Origin: Ruminococcus sp.
Lineage (GTDB): Bacteria > Bacillota > Clostridia > Oscillospirales > Ruminococcaceae
Assembly: GCA_014799765.1 (NCBI GenBank)
Contig: JAAVHK010000057.1
Coordinates: forward strand, 1 to 5,178
DNA: 5,178 bases
Direction: 5' to 3'
Shown here in pieces: positions 1 through 5,178 of this stretch. Numbering within the stretch: position 1 is the stretch's first letter; every line of letters begins with the position of its first letter. A model generated the notes under the pieces. The model saw only the letters and a program-made list of their open reading frames with translations. It did no database searches and was not told the DNA's origin. Both the position numbers and the translations under genes were made by a program.

Positions 1-3000
1 CGTTTTCATTGAGGTGTATTCCTGAAAATAAGCGTTATATTCTTCGGGTAAATTTTTTGAAAACGTATAATCCGCACTGAAATATTCTTCTGTAAGCGGA
101 GCAGTACCATAATGTTTCTGAAGTGTTTCTGAAGAAATTCCGGCAATAATATCATCAATTTTATTGTCTATCATGTAATTCTGCAAATGACCAAGATACA
201 TGAAAGTAGGATTTGAAAAATCGTATTTGTGTTCTTCCTCAATCTTGCCGAAAGCATATTTTACTGCATTTTCGTTGAAATCTGTATTATCAAGTTCATT
301 TTCAACATTGTCAATGGTTGGTTCTGATACGTGTGTTTCTTCCTTGTGTTTCTTGTCAGTATTTTCAGACTCATAAAACAATGACATCTGCTTTTCTTCC
401 GGACTATCAGAAACCGTTTCATCAGGTTCATTTGCCTTGTTTTCTTTTTCAGTAAGTTCATTAACAGTGGTCTGATTTTCCGCATCACGCACAACCTGTC
501 TCAGTTTTACTTCTTTATCAAACATATCATTTTCAAATTCAAGACGTTCCGACAAAGTTTCAAACTGGTATTCCGCATTAAGTCTTTTTTCAAAACTTTC
601 CGTTTCGCTGATGTGGATTGTAAGTGTTACAAAAGCCGATTTTGTTTCATATTCTTCATTATCCCAACGCTCATTCAGTTTTTTCAGTGCCTCGTTAAAC
701 TCAGGAACGGTATAATCTTTTGTTTCCAGTTCAGGTGAAATGTACTTCTCATAATTCCAACCGGCTTGTACAGATACAAAAGGATATTCCGGCTTATTAT
801 CGAAAGTTTTTTCAGGTTCTGACTTCTCAGTTGGTTCTGATATACTTTCTGTTTTTTTCTGCTGATACTGAATAAGAAAATCAGATTTTTCAAATTCCTC
901 AAGAGATTTACGCAATTTTTCGGCTGTGAGAACCTCACCTTTTCCAATCGTGCATAACTGTTCATTAAAAACTCTGTCACCGTTTTCTGTTTCGGCAATA
1001 CGCCATGTAACCGGATTTCCGCTTTTACGCCATACGTTTATTTTATTAAGACCGTTTCTTTCAGCGAAATCATCAAGAATTTTCTGACGTTCTGAAATAG
1101 AAACCGGACGTATTACAGTCAGTTTTTCAGCGTTCTTCTTCAGTAATTCTTCTGCTTTTTCCGTACTGATATTTCTTGATGTAGCTACATTTTCAAGCAG
1201 TTCTGACTTTTCTTCATGGGAATTATTTCCCTCTGTTTCAGCAACGGCGTCATTGTATTCTGCCTGTAAGTAAAGTTCCGCTTCACGTTCGTTACGTCCG
1301 ACCGAATCAGGATTTTCAAAAAAATTTTTGTCATAGGTCTTGACAAGTCCGTAAAGTTGTGGTATACTAATTGAAAGAACACTTGTTGAAGTATCTTCGG
1401 TAGCATTTGTGCTATTGACTGTTGGGTCGAAAACCCTGTTAGCTTCGATGGGTGTTATTTTTATGTTTCTGAGATTGTAAATGCGGTTTGAAGTACCAGT
1501 GAAATTGTTTTCCTTATCAGTAATATACGATTCTTCCACAGACAATTTTGCAAGATAAATTTCATCTTTGTATTTTAAAACTCCGTACATCTGATGCATA
1601 AAGAGAGTATTCGGAGACTTGTTTTTTGAAGTTACAGGGTCGTATTCTGACACCTGACTATCAAAACATACTGCACTTTCCACAACTTCCTGCATCTGAT
1701 AAAGTGCTGCAATTCTTGCTTCAACCGGAATATTTCTTTTATCGTCCTGAATAGCCTTTGCAACTATCTCATCAAGCGATTTTTTGCCGAAAATGATTTC
1801 CATATTTGTATCGGAATTTAAAAAAGTACCACGTTTAACCTGTTTGATATTCTGACGTACATCATTAATTCTCGTTAGCAATGATTTTGTCTGAATTTCG
1901 GTTATCTGAACGCTTTTACTTTCATCTTTACGCCATTCATTGTTATTTTTACGCTGTTCATAAGGCGATTTATCACCCATTTCCGAGTGCAAAAATTTTT
2001 CAAGTTTAGAAGTCTGAGCCACTTCATGTTCTAACATATTCTGAACCGATTTTCTGACAGGACGAATATTACGCAAGGTCTGAATATCTTCCATTGTGAT
2101 AGGTTTTTCCTGAATTTTTTCTTTCAGTTCAGACTGTATTTTCTGCAACTCCTGAATTTCCCTTGCAATATCAGAAATAAGGTCATAACGTCTTTCCGGA
2201 GCATTAACCAAATCAGTGAAATATTTTTCTTTTTCAGCAATTTCAGATGTGATATGTACAAGTTTTTCTTCATCAGACATTTCTTCATCAAAAACAAAAA
2301 CGTCAGCTTTTTCAGTTGACGTTTTTTCTGTTTCCTCCGGAGAAAACACACTATTCAGTTTTTCTTCTATGCTTCCGTCACCGGAACTAAGACTATCTCT
2401 CTCATCACCGTGCTGTCCGAGTAAAACATTCTCGCCTGTTCCCACTTCAGAACTTCCTCGAACCCCGTCGGACGTGGGTTCATTTCTGCGAACTGATTGT
2501 CCAGTAAGTCCCTGTACTCCTGTGCGTTCTTCTCCACTGAACGTGCTACTGTCAGATACCTGTGATACAGTCTCATTTCCTCCACCAGATGCGGATAATG
2601 TTCTTCCATGAAGTCCATCCATTTCATTCCGTAAATCCCTATCGGTTCTTCCTCTATCGACGGTTCTAAATCTGTCAGATTCAGGCTGTACAGTCCGCAT
2701 ATCGGGTCGAACTTGTACCAAAATTCCTGACCGCTCACTATTTTCATTCTGTACTCCGGAAACCACCTTGTGTTCTTGCCGTCCGGTACTTTCTGTGTCG
2801 TTTCCCAACCCAAAACTCCGTCCATTCTCACGGCTTTTGCCTGTATCAGACTGTTCTTCAACATTTCCGGCGGTATTGTCGGGAGTTCTTCGTCCGGAAC
2901 GTTCTTCTGTTCTCGTGGTGTCAGCGTTTTCCATTTCATGTAATCCATTTTTTTCATTCCTTTCCTCCGCAATTACATTTTTTACGGCATTTTCGATTTT

Positions 3001-4122
3001 CATAAGTGATTTACGGGCAGTATTCGCAACGTATGTAAGAAATGCCAGTTTCTGAGCTTCTGTTTTCAGCATTTTCAAAGCGGTCAAATCAGAGGGAATA
3101 TTGAAATTATTTCCGCCGACTTCAAGACGACCGGCAATTACAATCTGAATTGCCTTTACGTAGGATTTACTGAACATACTGTAATCTTTTGGCGGTACTC
3201 CCAGTGCAGACATACACGCTGTAATATCCGTCGGGTTTATAGTAGAATTGATAACTCCACTGATTATAGGTGTTTTCTCAGGAATACCGAGCTGTTTTTT
3301 TATTGCATTTACGTTATTTTTGTTTATCGTCCACTGATATGGCAAAGTAGTTTTTTCAAGCTGCGAAAAGTCATAGAAATCAGTGATTTTTCCGTTGGAA
3401 TCGACAAAACGTATGGCTTCACTTCCCAGTGCAACGGTACGGTTTGTTTTTTCCCACTGTTCTTGCGTTGCTATGAATTTTGTTTCCGGACGTTGTGTAA
3501 AAAATTCAAGTGCAACACTTGCATTGTGCTTGAAAACACGTCCCTGAAATTTCAGAAATTCCGTATATAACTTTTCGTCGCTTGTCATTTCACGGAGTTT
3601 TTCAGCTCCGGAAATGCTGAAATTCTTTACAGGTGTACGCTGAACCGGTTTGTAAAAGAAGTCATTATCAGGGTTGTCAAGTGCTTTTTTCAATTCCGTA
3701 TAACTTGTAAACGTCACACTTTCACCGTCAGCATTTCTGAAAGAAATTTCTTTTATACCCTCGTCGAAACTACTTTGAATATCGTCATCACTCATATTCT
3801 TTTCTGAAAAAAAGAAATCATTTCCTAAAACATTTGTTGTCTTTATATCGGAAATTTCAATGCCGTTCTGTCTGAGTTTGTCAGCTCCGATTTTCTTTTT
3901 GAAATCATTGATATTTATCGCCTTAAAAATTTCGCTGTTCAGTTCACGACTAATATTATAAGTACGTTCATTATTCTCATCAAACGGTCTCTTGTAATAT
4001 ACGTCCGCAATATGCAGTTGTACATCATGTGGGAGTGATTGAAGGTCATTGATTTCATACAAACACTCATAATTTTCAAATATCTCTTTGAAGGCATTGC
4101 TTATTTTTTCATTTTCTATCAA
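1..4122 (-). CDS. N-terminal 1374 codons of a giant ICE-type polyvalent protein (ArdC-like region; C-terminus outside window)
   Basis: One uninterrupted minus-strand frame runs from TTG 4122 to base 1 with no stop. TTG is chosen because AAAGGAGG sits 8 bases upstream and no in-frame ATG occurs before about residue 109. Residues about 187-255 resemble the ArdC-like ssDNA-binding region at the front of clostridial ICE SNF2/methylase polyvalent proteins: a FLKFQGRVFKHN helix, FFTQRPE, a W223 segment, then GSEAIRFVD and YDFSQ. Residues about 256-388 are helical and resemble the segment that follows in those proteins. Residues about 389-586 are a polar Gly/Arg/Ser/Glu/Thr-rich linker, probably disordered, which overlaps a second gene. 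Residues about 612-670 are highly charged and helical. Unassigned segments separated by Glu/Lys/Pro-rich linkers follow, with QMSLF at 1245-1249, like the beta-clamp-binding consensus. Family members usually exceed 2000 residues and end in helicase or methylase domains; that part is not visible here. The coding frame is certain; the family is recalled by pattern, without a search. Confidence 0.93.
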   Translation of the reverse strand, partial: MIENEKISNAFKEIFENYECLYEINDLQSLPHDVQLHIADVYYKRPFDENNERTYNISRELNSEIFKAININDFKKKIGADKLRQNGIEISDIKTTNVLGNDFFFSEKNMSDDDIQSSFDEGIKEISFRNADGESVTFTSYTELKKALDNPDNDFFYKPVQRTPVKNFSISGAEKLREMTSDEKLYTEFLKFQGRVFKHNASVALEFFTQRPETKFIATQEQWEKTNRTVALGSEAIRFVDSNGKITDFYDFSQLEKTTLPYQWTINKNNVNAIKKQLGIPEKTPIISGVINSTINPTDITACMSALGVPPKDYSMFSKSYVKAIQIVIAGRLEVGGNNFNIPSDLTALKMLKTEAQKLAFLTYVANTARKSLMKIENAVKNVIAEERNEKNGLHEMENADTTRTEERSGRRTPDNTAGNVEEQSDTGKSRENGRSFGLGNDTESTGRQEHKVVSGVQNENSERSGILVQVRPDMRTVQPESDRFRTVDRGRTDRDLRNEMDGLHGRTLSASGGGNETVSQVSDSSTFSGEERTGVQGLTGQSVRRNEPTSDGVRGSSEVGTGENVLLGQHGDERDSLSSGDGSIEEKLNSVFSPEETEKTSTEKADVFVFDEEMSDEEKLVHITSEIAEKEKYFTDLVNAPERRYDLISDIAREIQELQKIQSELKEKIQEKPITMEDIQTLRNIRPVRKSVQNMLEHEVAQTSKLEKFLHSEMGDKSPYEQRKNNNEWRKDESKSVQITEIQTKSLLTRINDVRQNIKQVKRGTFLNSDTNMEIIFGKKSLDEIVAKAIQDDKRNIPVEARIAALYQMQEVVESAVCFDSQVSEYDPVTSKNKSPNTLFMHQMYGVLKYKDEIYLAKLSVEESYITDKENNFTGTSNRIYNLRNIKITPIEANRVFDPTVNSTNATEDTSTSVLSISIPQLYGLVKTYDKNFFENPDSVGRNEREAELYLQAEYNDAVAETEGNNSHEEKSELLENVATSRNISTEKAEELLKKNAEKLTVIRPVSISERQKILDDFAERNGLNKINVWRKSGNPVTWRIAETENGDRVFNEQLCTIGKGEVLTAEKLRKSLEEFEKSDFLIQYQQKKTESISEPTEKSEPEKTFDNKPEYPFVSVQAGWNYEKYISPELETKDYTVPEFNEALKKLNERWDNEEYETKSAFVTLTIHISETESFEKRLNAEYQFETLSERLEFENDMFDKEVKLRQVVRDAENQTTVNELTEKENKANEPDETVSDSPEEKQMSLFYESENTDKKHKEETHVSEPTIDNVENELDNTDFNENAVKYAFGKIEEEHKYDFSNPTFMYLGHLQNYMIDNKIDDIIAGISSETLQKHYGTAPLTEEYFSADYTFSKNLPEEYNAYFQEYTSMKT
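2296..2326 (-). terminator. Terminator-like hairpin inside the giant gene, just past the nested stop codon
   Basis: A perfect 10-bp inverted repeat, AAAAACGTCA (2296-2305) and TGACGTTTTT (2317-2326), has an 11-base loop. Read on the minus strand, the stem ends in a T-run that continues as GTTTTTG, resembling an intrinsic terminator 41 bases downstream of the nested gene's stop at 2367. The GC core is only CGTCA/TGACG, so the stem is weak and would give partial termination at best. It lies in codons for an E-K-T-S-T-E-K-A-D-V-F stretch of the host gene and could be chance in A/T-rich coding DNA. Confidence 0.35.
2367..2957 (-). CDS. TnpV-like transposon/ICE protein nested in the +1 frame of the giant gene
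   Basis: A 196-codon frame lies wholly inside the larger gene, shifted +1. ATG 2957 is preferred: GGAGGAAAGG lies just upstream, with 6 bases between GGAGG and ATG. TTG 2972 has its own leader inside that ribosome binding site region, and ATG 2948 is 15 bases away. The protein is rich in W, Y, F and M and looks folded, unlike the overlapping host-frame linker. Residues about 88-193 follow the TnpV pattern: a GLYSLNL strand, EEEPIGIYGMKW (102-113), a helix with EEHYPHL, a helix at about 129-139, a VEKNAQEYRDLLDNQ helix (141-155), then a WEQARMFY helix and the closing REIVLVPV (186-193). Residues 1-87 are an N-terminal extension (typical TnpV proteins are about 120 residues), with several Trp and Pro residues, that I do not recognise. 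TnpV occurs in clostridial transposons such as Tn4451 and in ICEs; its biochemical role is not established. GC is raised over this stretch, as expected when this frame is under selection. It could be a conserved overprinted gene or an inserted gene read through by its host. Confidence 0.82.
   Translation of the reverse strand: MKKMDYMKWKTLTPREQKNVPDEELPTIPPEMLKNSLIQAKAVRMDGVLGWETTQKVPDGKNTRWFPEYRMKIVSGQEFWYKFDPICGLYSLNLTDLEPSIEEEPIGIYGMKWMDFMEEHYPHLVEEMRLYHRYLTVARSVEKNAQEYRDLLDNQFAEMNPRPTGFEEVLKWEQARMFYSDSTVMREIVLVPVTEA
2959..2968 (-). promoter_or_regulatory. Ribosome binding site of the nested TnpV-like gene
   Basis: The minus strand reads GGAGGAAAGG here, followed by A and then ATG at 2957. 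This is the strongest anti-16S match inside the giant gene near a usable start codon, and it decides the nested start. In the host frame the same bases encode part of AEERNE, an ordinary charged stretch, so the purine-rich run alone is weak evidence. Its placement exactly before a long open frame makes it persuasive. Confidence 0.75.
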
Positions 4123-4130
4123 TTTATTTT

Positions 4131-4138
4131 CCTCCTTT
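4131..4138 (-). promoter_or_regulatory. Ribosome binding site of the giant gene, abutting the -10 box
   Basis: The minus strand reads AAAGGAGG, 8 bases before TTG 4122. This near-perfect site supports the TTG start. It directly follows the -10 hexamer at 4139-4144, so a transcript starting the usual 6-8 bases after the -10 box would begin within this site. Confidence 0.85.
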
Positions 4139-4167
4139 ATTGTATCACTTTAAAGTACAAAAGTCAA
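4139..4167 (-). promoter_or_regulatory. Strong sigma-A type promoter for the giant gene
   Basis: On the minus strand a -35 box TTGACT (4167-4162) is followed by exactly 17 bases and a -10 box TACAAT (4144-4139); each differs from consensus by one base. Upstream of the -35 box are A-tracts (4174-4170 and 4193-4181) that could act as an UP element. Placed after the GNAT terminator, the promoter makes the giant gene its own transcription unit. The spacer carries the palindrome annotated separately, so repression by a dimeric regulator is plausible. Confidence 0.85.
4147..4156. promoter_or_regulatory. Palindrome ACTTTAAAGT in the promoter spacer, candidate operator
   Basis: A perfect 10-base palindrome lies between the -35 and -10 boxes. 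It is flanked by TTGTA (4140-4144) and TACAA (4156-4160), which form a second, slightly offset inverted repeat overlapping the -10 box. A dimeric repressor (for example an Xre-type regulator, common on ICEs) bound here would block RNA polymerase. No regulator gene is visible in the window. The AT-rich composition makes short palindromes easy to find, so the operator role is inference. Confidence 0.45.
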
Positions 4168-4215
4168 TATTTTTCAAGTGTTTTTTTCTTTTTCGGTAAG
4201 TATTGAAATATAATC

Positions 4216-4247
4216 AAAAAAGCAGGAATATTTAATCCTGCTTTTTC
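4216..4247 (-). terminator. Intrinsic terminator of the GNAT operon, possibly bidirectional
   Basis: An 11-bp stem is formed by AAAAAGCAGGA (4217-4227) and TCCTGCTTTTT (4236-4246), with an 8-base loop. On the minus strand the stem is followed directly by a six-T run (complement of 4216-4221, partly in the stem). The GNAT stop codon (4234-4232) lies in the loop, and the last GNAT codons form the 5' arm of the stem, so the terminator begins inside the gene. The plus-strand reading also ends in five T's, so it could stop opposing transcription. It separates the GNAT unit from the promoter of the giant gene. Confidence 0.82.
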
Positions 4248-4735
4248 TGTATTTGTAAATAAATCTTTTCATTTTCATCAATGAAAAAACCAAATTTTTC
4301 ATTATAGAAATGATAAAGTCGTGCTTTATTATTAGGCTTATTCAAATCTACAGGAGCTAACCAGCCTTTTATAGCAGGAAATCTTTTGTTCTTCGCATAA
4401 TCTATAAAGGCAGTCATAAGTTTTGTCCCATATCCATGATTTTCGTCACAATAATGTTTTGTTAAAAAATCGATTATGTACAAATGCGACAATACTTCTC
4501 CATTTTGGCAATTGCTATAAACAGCTTCATATTCCAACGTGATTACAGGATTTGAAAGAAGATTATTACTATTTTGTATAAGATGTCCTTGAAATGTTCC
4601 GTATTTCAGTCGCCCTTTCCAGTCAAATGTATTACTATGTGTAATGATAAACAGCGAATTTGCATCATTTTCAAGAATCCTAACAATCTCCGTCGATTTG
4701 TCATTAAAATGTGAAAATTTTTTATACATTTCCAT
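4232..4735 (-). CDS. GNAT-family N-acetyltransferase
   Basis: The product is 167 residues from ATG 4735 and probably transfers an acetyl group from acetyl-CoA to an unidentified amine substrate in the cytoplasm. The GNAT fold is suggested by a central strand HLYIIDFLT (84-92), followed by the acetyl-CoA loop E98-N-H-G-Y-G103, a type of the (Q/R)xxGx(G/A) motif with Glu in place of Q/R, and its helix TKLMTAFIDYA. The C-terminal NNKARLYHFYNEKFGF (135-150) is the usual end of the fold, with Y144 in the place of the general acid. The frame is open upstream to 4864, but those codons overlap the convincing end of the upstream gene. ATG 4735 (GGA 5 bases upstream) or ATG 4729 fits better, overlapping the upstream stop by 14 or 8 bases. 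This suggests translational coupling. A toxin role is possible but unproven; length and fold fit many GNATs. Confidence 0.8.
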   Translation of the reverse strand: MEMYKKFSHFNDKSTEIVRILENDANSLFIITHSNTFDWKGRLKYGTFQGHLIQNSNNLLSNPVITLEYEAVYSNCQNGEVLSHLYIIDFLTKHYCDENHGYGTKLMTAFIDYAKNKRFPAIKGWLAPVDLNKPNNKARLYHFYNEKFGFFIDENEKIYLQIQKKQD

Positions 4736-5144
4736 CTGTTTCCGTAATTCCTCGTTCTTTGAGTTCATGTCGGACAGCATCTGTATAAGTTTTTCTACCG
4801 TGGTACACTTCTTGCAGTATCTCTTTATCCATATCTTTTTGAAAAGCATGAAAATCTTCCTCACTATTGCACTCCAACCAATCCAGTGAATTATTCATAC
4901 GCTCCAGCAGTTCTTCACGCTCAGGTGATTCTGAACAGAGAATATCCGTGTACAAAACTTGCATATCACCTACATACCTATGTACCGAGATATCACGACT
5001 AATGCGGAATGCAGTAATATATAGCGTTGGCATTTCAATGCGTAGGCGACGGGGAACGTCTTTAATGCGTATCTCATTACATAATAGCATATTTTCAACC
5101 CAAAGTAAAGTACTCTGCACAAACATATCATAATTTTTCATCAT
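4722..5144 (-). CDS. Unrecognised 140-residue protein, coupled to the GNAT gene
   Basis: I do not recognise this protein. ATG 5144 is chosen because AAAGGA lies 7 bases upstream; ATG 5141 follows immediately and the frame stays open to the window edge, so a longer form cannot be excluded. There is no signal peptide and no membrane segment. The N-terminal half has a hydrophobic, Trp-containing helix (residues about 8-23), then a basic VPRRLRIEMP stretch and YITAFRISRDISVHRY. The C-terminal half is acidic and helical (PEREELLERM, NSEEDFHAFQ, DKEILQEV) and ends with AVRHELKERGI and a short polar tail. Residue composition and codon use look like a real gene. It overlaps the GNAT start, so the two are probably made together; it could be the GNAT partner, substrate or antitoxin, but I see no ribbon-helix-helix or clear helix-turn-helix motif to support the last. 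Confidence 0.72.
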   Translation of the reverse strand: MMKNYDMFVQSTLLWVENMLLCNEIRIKDVPRRLRIEMPTLYITAFRISRDISVHRYVGDMQVLYTDILCSESPEREELLERMNNSLDWLECNSEEDFHAFQKDMDKEILQEVYHGRKTYTDAVRHELKERGITETDGNV

Positions 5145-5148
5145 GCTT

Positions 5149-5178
5149 TTATCCTTTCTTTGTTTCCCATTGAATGTA
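5149..5178 (-). CDS. Possible C-terminal tail of an upstream gene (partial)
   Basis: One minus-strand frame reads YIQWETKKG and ends at TAA (5151-5149), 4 bases before ATG 5144. Such close packing is typical of an operon and would explain why no promoter is visible before the 140-residue gene. Only nine codons are in the window, so this could equally be noncoding leader; no function can be assigned. Confidence 0.35.
   Translation of the reverse strand, partial: YIQWETKKG
5152..5157 (-). promoter_or_regulatory. Ribosome binding site of the 140-residue protein
   Basis: The minus strand reads AAAGGA, 7 bases before ATG 5144. It decides the start among several possibilities in a frame that is open to the window edge. 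It also overlaps the last codons of a possible upstream gene, consistent with a tightly packed operon. Confidence 0.6.

Noticed and set aside
261..494. Short minus-strand frames inside the giant gene at 261-494, 684-998, 1185-1406 and 2124-2351
   Set aside because: Their translations are Lys/Leu/Ile-rich out-of-phase readings of Glu/Lys-rich codons, without family pattern or ribosome binding site. Only 2367-2957 passes these tests.
2216..2611. Plus-strand frame of 131 codons opposite the giant gene
   Set aside because: It is Ser/Phe/Pro-rich, the typical complement of Glu/Lys- and Gly/Arg-rich coding on the other strand, with no convincing ribosome binding site or family pattern.
2958..2972. 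TTG 2972 as start of the nested gene
   Set aside because: This start would place the GGAGG inside the coding sequence; ATG 2957 has ideal spacing.
2768..3055. Plus-strand frame of 95 codons
   Set aside because: It is opposite both the giant gene and the nested gene, Ser/Phe/Cys-rich, without a supported start. Antisense shadow.
3544..3555. Perfect 12-base palindrome CTGAAATTTCAG
   Set aside because: It encodes ordinary codons (LKFQ) in the ArdC-like region and has no promoter context; likely chance in AT-rich coding DNA.
1..4122. CRISPR array, tRNA/rRNA, insertion sequence ends or attachment sites
   Set aside because: No regularly spaced repeats, no tRNA-like cloverleaf and no terminal inverted repeats were seen; the stretch is continuous coding sequence.
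4736..4864. Longer GNAT start at 4864 with a Lys-rich N-terminal extension
   Set aside because: The extension overlaps 43 codons of the upstream gene, has no ribosome binding site, and adds residues not needed for the GNAT fold. A coiled-coil-like stretch in it is probably chance.
4644..5133. Plus-strand frames at 4644-4889 and 4867-5133
   Set aside because: Both lie opposite the GNAT and 140-residue genes, have no ribosome binding site and no recognisable pattern.

Overview
The window is AT-rich (hand-counted rows are about 37-38% GC over most of its length). It uses strong AGGAGG-type ribosome binding sites, one TTG start, and a textbook TTGACT/TACAAT promoter. This points to a low-GC Firmicute, most likely a gut Clostridia member (Ruminococcus/Oscillospiraceae-like). 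The gene content, a very large ArdC-like polyvalent protein and a TnpV-like protein, points to an integrative conjugative element or a similar mobile element, not core chromosome. All genes supported here are on the minus strand, so transcription runs from the right end of the window to the left.

Layout in the direction of transcription: (1) about 9 codons that may be the tail of an upstream gene (5178-5149); (2) an unrecognised 140-residue protein (5144-4722); (3) a GNAT-type acetyltransferase (start near 4735, stop 4232) that overlaps the previous gene and looks translationally coupled to it; (4) an intrinsic terminator whose stem overlaps the GNAT stop codon; (5) a short intergenic stretch (4231-4123) with A-tracts, a strong promoter, a palindrome in the promoter spacer and a strong ribosome binding site; (6) a giant open reading frame starting at TTG 4122 and still open at base 1 (1374 codons visible). 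This is the N-terminal part of an ICE-type polyvalent protein, with an ArdC-like region, a long disordered linker, a helical segment, further unassigned domains and a QMSLF sliding-clamp-like motif.

The most interesting signal is a gene inside a gene. Bases 2957-2367, in the +1 frame relative to the giant ORF, encode a 196-residue protein with its own ribosome binding site. Its C-terminal half matches the TnpV family pattern. In this stretch the giant ORF encodes only a polar, Gly/Arg/Ser/Glu/Thr-rich linker, and local GC rises to about 47-53%, so both frames appear to be used. A terminator-like hairpin lies 41 bases past the nested stop codon, still inside the host gene's coding sequence.

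How the genes work together is inference. The large protein would act on incoming or mobilised element DNA (ArdC-like proteins bind ssDNA or counter host defence). The TnpV-like protein belongs to the transposon/ICE accessory set. The two-gene GNAT unit upstream is a separate transcription unit of unknown role, and a toxin-antitoxin pair is one possibility.
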